A stretch of 64,000 bases of DNA from Paenibacillus sp. FSL R10-2734 (lineage in GTDB: Bacteria; Bacillota; Bacilli; Paenibacillales; Paenibacillaceae). Location: contig NZ_CP150170.1 of the NCBI RefSeq assembly GCF_037963865.1, positions 6,572,001 through 6,636,000 of the forward strand, in the 5' to 3' direction. Shown here one piece after another: positions 53,647 through 61,861 of this stretch; position 1 is the stretch's first letter, and each line of letters starts with the position of its first letter. A program made the position numbers and the translations under genes. The notes beneath the pieces are model-generated. The model saw only the letters and a program-made list of their open reading frames with translations, made no database searches and was not told where the DNA came from.

Positions 53647-54195
53647 CTGAATATTATCGACAGAATCAAAGCAAAGGATGAGTCAGCTCTCCGCCTGTTA
53701 ATGGACGACTATGGGGATATGCTGCTTCGAACTGCTTGCTTACTGCTCAAAGATAGACAAAGTGCCGAAGAAGCGGTGCAAGATACTTTCATTCAAGCCT
53801 ATGCCAAAATGAGTCAGTTGCAGGATCCGGAACGGTTAAAGGCTTGGCTCATTCGCATCGTAGTCAACCGCTGCCGCATGAAGCAACGGACGTGGAGCTG
53901 GCGTAATATTTTTCCATCGGGTGGGTCAGAGCTCCAAGCCAATGATAATGCAGGCTTCACTGCTGGGGCAGAAGAGCTTTTTATGGTGGAATGGCACAAT
54001 GTTAGACTCGCTGAGTCCATGAGAAATCTCGATTATGTATACCGCGAATGTCTGACGTTATATTACTTTCATGAGATGAACATCCGCGAAATATCTGAGC
54101 AAATAAATATATCTGAGAATACGATCAAATCCAGACTCGCCAGAGGCCGGGCGCTCTTAAAAAAGATGTTGGAGAAGGAGGGACATTTCTTATGA
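53647..54195 (+). CDS. ECF sigma factor with probable CTG start
   Basis: A roughly 182-residue ECF sigma factor: region 2 (LMDDYGDMLLRTACLLLKDR, AEEAVQDTFIQAYAKMSQLQ, LKAWLIRIVVNRCRM) and region 4 (LDYVYRECLTLYYFHEMNIR, EISEQINISENTIKSRLARG). The family-typical N-terminus NIIDRIKAKDESALRLLMDD starts right after CTG 53647, six bases beyond GGGAGGGGAG; no ATG, GTG or TTG is nearby. The longest frame begins at 53524 but lacks a ribosome site. First of three overlapping genes. Confidence 0.8.
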   Translation: MNIIDRIKAKDESALRLLMDDYGDMLLRTACLLLKDRQSAEEAVQDTFIQAYAKMSQLQDPERLKAWLIRIVVNRCRMKQRTWSWRNIFPSGGSELQANDNAGFTAGAEELFMVEWHNVRLAESMRNLDYVYRECLTLYYFHEMNIREISEQINISENTIKSRLARGRALLKKMLEKEGHFL

Positions 54196-54548
54196 ATACG
54201 GGGAACACGGAGAATACGGAACGCGAAGCTATCAAGCAACAGCTAGATGAAGAACTACAACCCATCCACTTCGAAGGACACGAACACGTCCTCAAAATGA
54301 CCCACCCTCCAACCTTTGGAGCCCGTCTCTTGGCACTATGGAATAAGGAGATTGAAATCCCTGTCAAACCTATAGGCGCGATTGGTGCTATTATTCTAGT
54401 CGTTTCGCTGACATTGCATCACCCAGAAGTTAAACATCAGCCACAACAAAGCGTAGAGCAACATCCGAACCGGGAGCTTATTGAGGCCGGAGGCAATACG
54501 TACTGGATGGATATCTATGAGCAGGCGGTGAAGAACCATGAGAATTAA
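54192..54548 (+). CDS. Small membrane anti-sigma-like protein
   Basis: A 118-residue protein with one membrane segment (about 61-79, PIGAIGAIILVVSLTLHH), an N-terminal acidic cytoplasmic part and a short outside tail. ATG 54192 follows AAGGAGGGACATTTCTT and overlaps the sigma stop as ATGA. Its position and topology suggest anti-sigma function; no recognised anti-sigma motif (zinc HxxxCxxC) is present, so this is inference. Confidence 0.6.
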   Translation: MNTGNTENTEREAIKQQLDEELQPIHFEGHEHVLKMTHPPTFGARLLALWNKEIEIPVKPIGAIGAIILVVSLTLHHPEVKHQPQQSVEQHPNRELIEAGGNTYWMDIYEQAVKNHEN

Positions 54549-56808
54549 GATCAAGGTCAAACATCTGGTGTCATTCGTGCTGCTTCCGGCTTCCCTGCTC
54601 ATTCTTCTATTTAACTTCTTACCTTCCTCAAAAGCACAAATGGAGGAAAGCCCAGCTATTCAATCTAACTTAGCCCGCACAGAGCTTCTGCAAAAGCTGG
54701 AATCTACAACTGGAAGTAAACGTATGGAGCTTATTCAAACAAACATTATCGATAAGGAGCACGGCTACGATCCGTATAGATATAACGTTAATATCGGTAC
54801 CACTATGAGTCAGTGGAATCATGATGAACCCCATTCATCAGATTTGCTGCCAGAGGATAAAATCGCTTTGCTAGAGGAATACATCCTTGATGGTCCTGCG
54901 GATAATACACGTATATTCGCGGCTAAGCTGCTTGCCTATGAATATGATGCTCTTGGTCGTAAAGACGACGGAGATCAAGCGCTAATCACCGCGGCGAAAC
55001 AGATAAACAGCAATTCTCACTTGGCAAAAGAACTAGCGCTCCTTCGCGCGGAGCGAGCCCTAAATAGTGGCGATATAACAACCGCTGAAACTATTCTTGA
55101 ACAAACCACTTTTCCATCCGAGTATCAGGAAAATCTAGATGCACAGAAAGCATGGCTTACCGGACGGCTTCTCTTCACGAAGGGCGAAGCACAGGAAGCC
55201 CTTACCGTAGTAACCAAGGGCTTGGAGAGCTACAAAAAATTCTGGCTGGGTGTTACCGCAGACAGTGGTGCATCAGGCTCATCATCAAATTCAGCGCCAG
55301 AGATAGGAACTTCAGAAACTGAGATGCAGCTAGAAGCGCTCCGATCCGCAATTCAGTCGGCTATAGGTATGGGAAGTAACTCGACTGCAGTCGTATCTGG
55401 AACCCTGACCCGTAGCGATGGAACTCCGGTCTCACGTGCAGGTATTTTTCTCCGTGCTGAAAGCGAGGTTCATCACAGCATTACTGCTGCTGAACCGTAT
55501 CTAATCGTCACCGACGATGAAGGGCGTTTCGAATTTCACGGTGTGATTCCGGGCTTCTATCAATTGCAGCTTGGACTTAGCTATGATCAGATCGACGGCT
55601 GGACTTGGCCAATACAGTATGATGATTGGATTGAAGTTAAACCGGGTGACACGTTAAATGAGAGTATTGTTCTACAACCGTTGCTTGAGCTTCAGTCTCC
55701 TATTAATCAAGAGACGATAACGGATCAGACTGTAGAATTCCGCTGGCAAGCTGTTGAAGATGCAGCTTACTATCGTTTAAGCGGAGGGGTCTCGATGGTG
55801 GGGAGCTCCTTCAGTTCGCAGATTCGGGACCACATTACAGATAATCAAGTCTCCATTCCAGTAGATGAACTCTATTACAACAGTGGTTTCTCCTACGGCA
55901 GCGGCGGAGAAGGCTTTGAATCGATTGATCCACTATCTTTTCTCGTGTTCATGAATCCTGAAGCGCGCTTTTCTTGGAATATTGAAGCTTTCGATGCAGA
56001 TGGACGCCTTATTACCCGCAGTAATGGTTACAGGTTGAACGAAGACACCGCCTCGAATCTGCCATTCTTTTATCTTAAGGAAAGAGAGCTTACCACGGCT
56101 GACCAACTCTTACTGGATAAAAAACCGGATCAGGCACTAAAAATGTACCAACAAAACGTTGCCGATGATCCACAGAATGCTCATGCCCTGCACATGCTTG
56201 TGAAGCTGTTGCTCGCCAAATCCTCCATCACGAAGGATGACTCATTAGAAGATCAGGCGATTCCTTTACTCCAAAAGCTCATGCAGCTGCATCCTTCTTC
56301 TAACTACGCCTTCACATTGTCGCAGTACTATTTTGATCATGCGGACTGGAAGTCATATAGCGATTTTTATTCCCGCTCCAACGAGCTAAGCCAAACCAAA
56401 GATAACGGTTATGTACTCTCTATTCACGCCGTAGCTCTCATGCATCAAGGCAAAATAGAAGAAGCCCGTGAGCAATTCGCTATGGCTATAGAGCTCGATA
56501 ACAGCCATCGTTTTATTGGCAGCTATTTGGCGGTAGAATTATACGCTGGTGAGTCCCTCTCTTCTGCAATGACACTGGCTGAGCGTTACCCTGAACACAG
56601 CTTTGGTCATAGTGGGTATCGTTGGCCACAAATGGTTAAACAGCTCATAACCGAGCGAACGAAACAGCCTAATAACTTTGACCAAGAACTGAAAGAAAAA
56701 CTCGGGTGGTATGTAAATGGTCAGAAGGATACTTTGAAGCAATGGATCGAAGGGGCAAAGTCCTCCGCTCTGAAGACCTTTATGCAAGCCGTTCAAGAGG
56801 TAAGCTAA
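54538..56808 (+). CDS. Exported TPR protein with carboxypeptidase-regulatory-like domain
   Basis: A 756-residue protein with an N-terminal signal anchor (MRIKIKVKHLVSFVLLPASL). In order: a helical TPR-like region (about 110-240), a Ser-rich linker, a beta-sandwich of the carboxypeptidase-regulatory-like type (about 285-385, VSGTLTRSDGTPVSRAGIFL, TDDEGRFEFHGVIPGFYQL), a fibronectin-like part (FRWQAVEDAAYYRLSGG) and C-terminal TPRs (about 530-650). Overlaps the previous gene by 11 bases. It is the third partner of the ECF operon and could be sensor or target. Confidence 0.72.
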   Translation: MRIKIKVKHLVSFVLLPASLLILLFNFLPSSKAQMEESPAIQSNLARTELLQKLESTTGSKRMELIQTNIIDKEHGYDPYRYNVNIGTTMSQWNHDEPHSSDLLPEDKIALLEEYILDGPADNTRIFAAKLLAYEYDALGRKDDGDQALITAAKQINSNSHLAKELALLRAERALNSGDITTAETILEQTTFPSEYQENLDAQKAWLTGRLLFTKGEAQEALTVVTKGLESYKKFWLGVTADSGASGSSSNSAPEIGTSETEMQLEALRSAIQSAIGMGSNSTAVVSGTLTRSDGTPVSRAGIFLRAESEVHHSITAAEPYLIVTDDEGRFEFHGVIPGFYQLQLGLSYDQIDGWTWPIQYDDWIEVKPGDTLNESIVLQPLLELQSPINQETITDQTVEFRWQAVEDAAYYRLSGGVSMVGSSFSSQIRDHITDNQVSIPVDELYYNSGFSYGSGGEGFESIDPLSFLVFMNPEARFSWNIEAFDADGRLITRSNGYRLNEDTASNLPFFYLKERELTTADQLLLDKKPDQALKMYQQNVADDPQNAHALHMLVKLLLAKSSITKDDSLEDQAIPLLQKLMQLHPSSNYAFTLSQYYFDHADWKSYSDFYSRSNELSQTKDNGYVLSIHAVALMHQGKIEEAREQFAMAIELDNSHRFIGSYLAVELYAGESLSSAMTLAERYPEHSFGHSGYRWPQMVKQLITERTKQPNNFDQELKEKLGWYVNGQKDTLKQWIEGAKSSALKTFMQAVQEVS

Positions 56809-56823
56809 CCGATTGAAACAAAT

Positions 56824-56870
56824 AAAAATCCGGTCCCGCTCGTTGAACACGAGCATTGGACCGGATTTTT
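56824..56870. terminator. Bidirectional terminator between the ECF/TPR operon and the SDR gene
   Basis: 13-bp stem AAAAATCCGGTCC / GGACCGGATTTTT around an inner GCTCGT/ACGAGC hairpin. Confidence 0.9.
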
Positions 56871-56884
56871 AATGATGTACGATA

Positions 56885-57694
56885 TTAGTTACCTTTAGCT
56901 TCCATCATGTAATTCTGGAAGTCTGTAATACTTGGGTTGGACATATAGTGACCACCCTCTACTTCAATCGTTTGGCCTGTGATGAATTTAGATTCATCCG
57001 ATGCCAGGAACAAAACAGTATTACCGATATCATCGGCTTCACCGTGGTAAGGAAGCGCGTTGAACTTTTGGAAAATATCCAATACCGCTGGTGGCATATT
57101 TCTTGCAGCCGCAGGAGTTAGGATCAACCCTGGTGCCACGCCGTTACAACGGATTTTGTCTTTGCCATATTGTGTAGCGATGTAACGAGTAAGGTTCACC
57201 ACAGCAGCCTTGGAGGAGCCATAAGCAGTACGCAATGAATCTCCTGCAAATGCTGACATCGAAGCTGTATTAATGATAGAGCCTCCACCCGCTTTAATCA
57301 TATGCGGGATGGCAAACCGGCTGCCTAACAGAACACTTTTGGTGTTCACGTTCATCAGGCGATCCCATTCTTCCAAATCTATGTTGACCACATCTAGGTC
57401 TTTTTGCAAATTAGTTAGACCTACGTTGTTGAACAAAACTGTAATCGTGCCATACTGAGCGACTGTGAAATCAACGGCTTCCTTGATCGAATCCGCTTGG
57501 GATGCATCCAAGAAAAGACCTTCTGCTTCCCCGCCTTCACTTTTAATCTTAGCCGCCGCTTCTTTGGCAGCCTCTACATTAAAATCGGCGATGACAACTT
57601 TGGCTCCTTCTCTAGCCAATAAAGTAGCGGCTGATAAGCCAATACCCGAAGCGCCTCCAGTTACTAGTGCAACCTTACCTTGAACTCTTCTCAT
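56885..57694 (-). CDS. SDR family NAD(P)-dependent oxidoreductase
   Basis: A 269-residue classical short-chain dehydrogenase: TGGASGIGLS cofactor loop, Asp in VIADFN (NAD preference), NNVG, catalytic Ser in INTASMSAF, and YGSSK. ATG 57694 is preferred over 57700 because GGGG lies seven bases upstream of it. It follows a MarR-family gene by 46 bp in the same direction and is probably controlled by it. Substrate unknown. Confidence 0.86.
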   Translation of the reverse strand: MRRVQGKVALVTGGASGIGLSAATLLAREGAKVVIADFNVEAAKEAAAKIKSEGGEAEGLFLDASQADSIKEAVDFTVAQYGTITVLFNNVGLTNLQKDLDVVNIDLEEWDRLMNVNTKSVLLGSRFAIPHMIKAGGGSIINTASMSAFAGDSLRTAYGSSKAAVVNLTRYIATQYGKDKIRCNGVAPGLILTPAAARNMPPAVLDIFQKFNALPYHGEADDIGNTVLFLASDESKFITGQTIEVEGGHYMSNPSITDFQNYMMEAKGN

Positions 57695-57740
57695 ATTCAT
57701 ACCCCTTTATAATGTAATTAAGATTCTTAGATGACTTCGT

Positions 57741-58175
57741 TTATGTTTCAGAGCTATCAAAGCTCGTTAACAGCTTTTCATAGATTGTTAACAATTGTCG
57801 CAGTTCTTCTTCATTGAGCTTCTGAAACATTTCAACTCGGAGCTCCTGCCCTTTTAACTGTGCTTCCTTCAGTACATCTTTACCTTTGTCGGTTATAGCG
57901 AGCAGTACATTTCGGCGATCATCCTCGTTATATTTGCGCTCGGCCATTTCCTGCTTAATTAAGCGATTGGCAATGTTCGTCATAGCTCCCGGCGTATAAC
58001 CTAGTTTCTTAGCCAAGGTAGTTTGCTTCTGCGGACCCTTTTTATTCAACTCTGCCAAGACGAGAACAGGAGATATCCCAATATTGTGGTCAAAGGCATT
58101 CATCCATCGAACAATAACTTCATTCGTAAATAATTCAACTGCATGTATGAGTCTAAAAATATCTGGGTTTTCCAA
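57741..58175 (-). CDS. MarR family transcriptional regulator
   Basis: A 144-residue MarR protein starting at TTG 58175, five bases after GGAGG. HTH in TTLAKKLGYTPGAMTNIANR and wing in MAERKYNEDDRRNVLLAITD. In one operon with the SDR gene. Two perfect 12-bp direct repeats upstream are the probable binding site, suggesting autoregulation. Confidence 0.87.
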   Translation of the reverse strand: MENPDIFRLIHAVELFTNEVIVRWMNAFDHNIGISPVLVLAELNKKGPQKQTTLAKKLGYTPGAMTNIANRLIKQEMAERKYNEDDRRNVLLAITDKGKDVLKEAQLKGQELRVEMFQKLNEEELRQLLTIYEKLLTSFDSSET

Positions 58176-58237
58176 GACATCCTCCTTTGACGTTCATGAT
58201 CATTGACTACTTCTGTATTTATCTTAACATTAATATA

Positions 58238-58264
58238 TTTAACAGTAAACTGTTTAACAGTAAA
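58238..58264. promoter_or_regulatory. Direct-repeat operator of the MarR-SDR operon
   Basis: TTTAACAGTAAA occurs twice (58238-58249 and 58253-58264), three bases apart (CTG), 63-90 bp before the MarR start. Confidence 0.55.
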
Positions 58265-58304
58265 ATATTTAATATTAAAAAAAGAATGCTTATAAAAGCA
58301 TCCT

Positions 58305-58844
58305 TTAGATTGCGGTTTTATCAACAACATAAGTACCAGCCATCATATCGTGCAGCGCCCGTTTACGGGGAGAAAATGCGACAAATAGATAATCTACGAT
58401 CATGATGGGGCCAAGTATTTTACTGAGGTCAGTAGCTAAAGGTGCCCATAAGTTAAGGGTGGTGGAAATCACAGTGAGATCGTAGAGGCTTACGCCAACA
58501 ATCATTGAAAAAATCGTACTAATGATTCGGAAAATATTTCGAATTAGAGCTTCCTTCAACGTTGGGATATTCCCTTGTTGATTGACAATTTTTATCTTTA
58601 AAACCAACTTTCCAGGCGATCCGCCAAATCTAACGATCATAAAAATATCAAACACGACGAATAAAATATACTCAAAGATGATGGGAATTTCCGAGTGCAA
58701 GGATACAGCTAATGAATTGAATATCCAGTATACAATAACCGCAGGTATCAGAATGATAAGGACATCAAGAATGGTAGCCAGAACTCTTTTCCAAAAGCCT
58801 ATGAAATCCTCCTGTTCCAAACGCTCAACTTTATACTTATCCAT
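58305..58844 (-). CDS. RDD family membrane protein
   Basis: A 179-residue protein with about three to four membrane segments (VLATILDVLIILIPAVIVYW; YILFVVFDIFMIVRFG) and the RDD-family landmarks: FWKRVLATILD near the N-terminus and GGSPGKLVLKIKIVNQQG in the middle. RDD proteins are small integral membrane proteins, some linked to transport or Na+/H+ exchange; role here unknown. Starts at ATG 58844 and follows the kinase-like gene by 27 bp. Confidence 0.85.
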   Translation of the reverse strand: MDKYKVERLEQEDFIGFWKRVLATILDVLIILIPAVIVYWIFNSLAVSLHSEIPIIFEYILFVVFDIFMIVRFGGSPGKLVLKIKIVNQQGNIPTLKEALIRNIFRIISTIFSMIVGVSLYDLTVISTTLNLWAPLATDLSKILGPIMIVDYLFVAFSPRKRALHDMMAGTYVVDKTAI

Positions 58845-58871
58845 ATTAGGGCCTCACTCTCTATGCATAGT

Positions 58872-59390
58872 TTATTCATTCATCCTGATTATCCGCTCTT
58901 CAATAATGGTTTCCAGTTCCTTATTATCCTTTAGAATCACCCGTCTATCAGAAAAATTATTCGTTAATTCAATTATTCTATGTATGGCTTCCTGATCATA
59001 TCCCCGATTCCATTCAAAAATCATCACATACAAATTCTTAAACGATTGCTTGTAATTCGCTTGCTCGAATCCCAGTCTTGTCTTTATAAACCTTGTAATG
59101 ACTCTCAAATCCCGGATTACTTTATTAGGGTTCAGAATAACGATTAAATCTGCTCTTTTAAAGCTCTCTTGTCCCCATTTATAATGCGCACCTTCCAGTA
59201 TCCATGAGGGCTTATCGAGGATTTCTTCCAATTGCGCATCCCTTGCTTCAACTGAATAACGGAGGTTCTCGCCACTTCTATCCCAAACCAAATTATCTGT
59301 TTCGTAATAATCCACACCAAACTTTTCAGACAACTCTCTAGCGATATAGGATTTGCCACTTCCACAGGCCCCGATAATTCTAATCCTCAT
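58872..59390 (-). CDS. Adenylate-kinase-like P-loop ATPase
   Basis: A 172-residue P-loop protein: Walker A GACGSGKS at residues 7-14, then a kinase-like DNLVWDRSGE segment and the helical lid with ARDAQLEEILDKPSWILEGA. It resembles the FlaR/'topology modulation' group and other small adenylate-kinase-like proteins; the substrate is unknown. ATG 59390 has a weak ribosome site. Confidence 0.82.
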   Translation of the reverse strand: MRIRIIGACGSGKSYIARELSEKFGVDYYETDNLVWDRSGENLRYSVEARDAQLEEILDKPSWILEGAHYKWGQESFKRADLIVILNPNKVIRDLRVITRFIKTRLGFEQANYKQSFKNLYVMIFEWNRGYDQEAIHRIIELTNNFSDRRVILKDNKELETIIEERIIRMNE

Positions 59391-59550
59391 AGGCTCAGGC
59401 TGAGCCCTATCGGCAGGTGTTTAATCATCTTTATTAACCGTCCTCTCTATCTCCTCTTCCCCAACAGATATCCATATTAACCCAAATTATACACCTTACA
59501 TCTAATAACTCCTATCGGAACATTCGATTCCTTATTTACTTTCCAAGCTA

Positions 59551-59597
59551 AAAAAACAACCTAGCCCAAGATACATTCTATCCTGTGCTAGGGTTGT
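59551..59597 (-). terminator. Terminator of the ABC-F gene
   Basis: ACAACC-TAGC pairs with GCTAGGGTTGT; six T residues follow on the minus strand. Confidence 0.82.
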
Positions 59598-59631
59598 GTC
59601 GGTTCTTCTCTATGTGGGTGTCGGTTCTTCC

Positions 59632-61482
59632 TTATGATGGTGTAGTTTCTTTCTTTCCCAGTAGTTCCTGAATCTGCGCTCTCAGATTAACGATTTCCGC
59701 CATTAACGCCTCGTTCTCCTCCTCCGAATCCCTACTCCCGCTCTGGATCAATTGATTCAGACGCAGCTGCAGAAGCACAAGATCATCCTCAAGGGCCTGT
59801 TCTTTACGGGTAAGAATTCGGCTTCTGTCTTTCGAGATGTATTCCTCATAAGAACCTTGAAAAAACTTTGGTGTCTGAGATGGCTCCAGTATTACCAAAC
59901 GATTAGCTACTTTAGCGTGAAGATACCGGTCATGCGAGACCATCACAAGTCCCCCCGGATATACCATAAGCGCTTCTTCTACACGCTCCCTAGTGTCAAT
60001 GTCCAGATAATTAGTGGGTTCATCCAGTACCAGTAGATTAGCTTTTCCAAAGTATAGTTTAAGGAAAGCCACACGGCATTTCTCTCCCAGACTTAAATCA
60101 CCAATTCGTTTAAATACATCCTCCCGCGAAAATAAAAAGCAGCCCAGAATCGTTCGCGCCTCCGTTTGCGTCATACCCGGCAGTTCAAGCAAACTATCCA
60201 GAATGGTAGATGACACCGCTAAATTATCCAGTTCTTGCGCAAAATAGCCAATCTTCGTCCGCGGATGCAATTGTATCTCTCCCTGAGTAGGCTTATGAAT
60301 ACCAGCTATCAGCTTCAATAAAGAAGACTTACCGACACCATTAGGACCCAAAATAGCGAGACGATCCCCTCTATTTAATGACAAACTGAATTTTTTCAAT
60401 ACAGGCACACTACCCTTATATGCAAAATCAATCTCACGGAGTGACAGCAAAGTATCCGCCATAAACGCTTCACTCTCCAGCTTCATCTTCAGCTTGCTTG
60501 TCTCGCGTGGTAATTCCACACGGTTCTTATTCAAGCGTTCGAGTGCAGCTTCCTTCGCATGTAGACGAGACACGTTCTTCTTAGATTTCGAACGCAGGAA
60601 ATCATGCTGTCCGGCAGCACGGTGTGCCTGCTGGAACCATTCGGAATACCTTCTGATGCTCTCCAGCAGTTTCTCCTTTTCTAGTTCCTGCTTTTTATAT
60701 TGTCCCTCTAGCGTTCGCGCCTCCACCGTCTTCTGCTCCCGATACTGCGTGTATCCACCCGAATACCGACGACATCCCTCTGAACTAAGCTCCAGCAAGG
60801 CCGTCGCAGTTCGATCAATGAACGTACGATCATGCGAAACATAAAGCACAGTTCCGGGATAAGTGTGTACCCAATGTTCCAGCCACTCCATGGTTTCTCC
60901 ATCTAGATGATTCGTCGGCTCATCTAGAATCAACAGCTTCGGCTGCTGGGCTAGCAATGCTGCCAGTTGCACGCGTGTCTTTTGCCCTCCGCTTAGCGAT
61001 GGGTATGGCATATCCCAAACCGAACGCTCAAGTTTGAGCTGCTTCAAGCATTTTTCCGCTTTAGCCTCCCAGCCATATCCATCGAGCTGCAAGTATTGAT
61101 CGTACACTTCGGCGTATTCAGCCAATCCCGCTTCGCTCTCGTCGTTCTCCTCCTGCAACATCTGACTGAGGGATTCAAGCCGGCGTTTCAATTGAGGTAG
61201 CTCTGCCGATCCGGCGAGAACATAATCCAAGGCTGTCACTTCTTCGGATACTTCTAGCTGCTGATCCAGCACACCCCATTCCTCACGTGGCAAGCCATGA
61301 TATATACTTCCCTCCTCAAAGTTGAGGCGACCAATCAATCCCTTAAGCAGTGTAGTTTTACCGATTCCATTACGACCGAACAAGAGCACACGCTCTCCTT
61401 CCGCGATCTCAAAGGACACCTTCTCGAATAACAGAGTCCCGTTCCATTCTTTACGTAAATTCTTAGCTTTTATTAGGGTCAT
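59632..61482 (-). CDS. ABC-F family ribosomal protection/translation ATPase
   Basis: A 616-residue soluble protein with two ABC domains: Walker A GRNGIGKTT and GPNGVGKSS, signatures LSGGQKTRVQLA and LSLGEKCRVAFL, Walker B LDEPTNHLD and LDEPTNYLD. A basic inter-domain linker (about 240-310) and C-terminal coiled coil are the ABC-F layout, and the attenuator leader resembles antibiotic-resistance members such as VmlR. Start ATG 61482 follows GGAGGAATGTAAT; the longer frame to 61623 runs through the leader. Antibiotic spectrum cannot be read from the sequence. Confidence 0.88.
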   Translation of the reverse strand: MTLIKAKNLRKEWNGTLLFEKVSFEIAEGERVLLFGRNGIGKTTLLKGLIGRLNFEEGSIYHGLPREEWGVLDQQLEVSEEVTALDYVLAGSAELPQLKRRLESLSQMLQEENDESEAGLAEYAEVYDQYLQLDGYGWEAKAEKCLKQLKLERSVWDMPYPSLSGGQKTRVQLAALLAQQPKLLILDEPTNHLDGETMEWLEHWVHTYPGTVLYVSHDRTFIDRTATALLELSSEGCRRYSGGYTQYREQKTVEARTLEGQYKKQELEKEKLLESIRRYSEWFQQAHRAAGQHDFLRSKSKKNVSRLHAKEAALERLNKNRVELPRETSKLKMKLESEAFMADTLLSLREIDFAYKGSVPVLKKFSLSLNRGDRLAILGPNGVGKSSLLKLIAGIHKPTQGEIQLHPRTKIGYFAQELDNLAVSSTILDSLLELPGMTQTEARTILGCFLFSREDVFKRIGDLSLGEKCRVAFLKLYFGKANLLVLDEPTNYLDIDTRERVEEALMVYPGGLVMVSHDRYLHAKVANRLVILEPSQTPKFFQGSYEEYISKDRSRILTRKEQALEDDLVLLQLRLNQLIQSGSRDSEEENEALMAEIVNLRAQIQELLGKKETTPS

Positions 61483-61510
61483 ATTACATTCCTCCGATTT
61501 GATTGCAAAT

Positions 61511-61537
61511 AAAAAACCGCAGCCAACGGTCTGCGGT
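61511..61537 (-). terminator. Leader terminator (attenuator) before the ABC-F gene
   Basis: ACCGCAG ... CTGCGGT stem with a loop of eight bases and a run of six T, about 29 bases upstream of the ABC-F start and inside the transcript leader. Confidence 0.8.
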
Positions 61538-61761
61538 CGAATAGCGTATGATGGGGGAATGTACCATAACATGAATAGACTACGGCCGTGTTCACCTGCT
61601 GCATGCAGAGTTAAACAAACCATAGAAAGATCTATTCATATAAAAGCAACGTAAGGTCCCCGACTGACACACGTATCCCTGACCGTATCACCCTGCGCGG
61701 GTGCTCCGTGACTTGTGCATATGCACTTCACAAGCTCTATGGTCTGTTTTTAGGAAACGTG

Positions 61762-61773
61762 TTAGTTATACAT
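61762..61773 (-). CDS. Three-codon leader ORF (Met-Tyr-Asn) of the ABC-F gene
   Basis: ATG-TAT-AAC-TAA with GGAGGAA 9-11 bases upstream. Bases 61773-61780 including the A of its ATG (CCGACTGA) can pair perfectly with 61660-61667 (TCAGTCGG), so a ribosome on this ORF would change the leader fold. Known ABC-F attenuators use similarly tiny ORFs. Confidence 0.55.
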   Translation of the reverse strand: MYN

Positions 61774-61861
61774 CAGTCGGTGTTCCTCCGTTATTGTCCG
61801 AATTTTTTAGAATAACTACAGTATACAACCATTCTTATCAGAAATATAAGTTAAAGAACAG

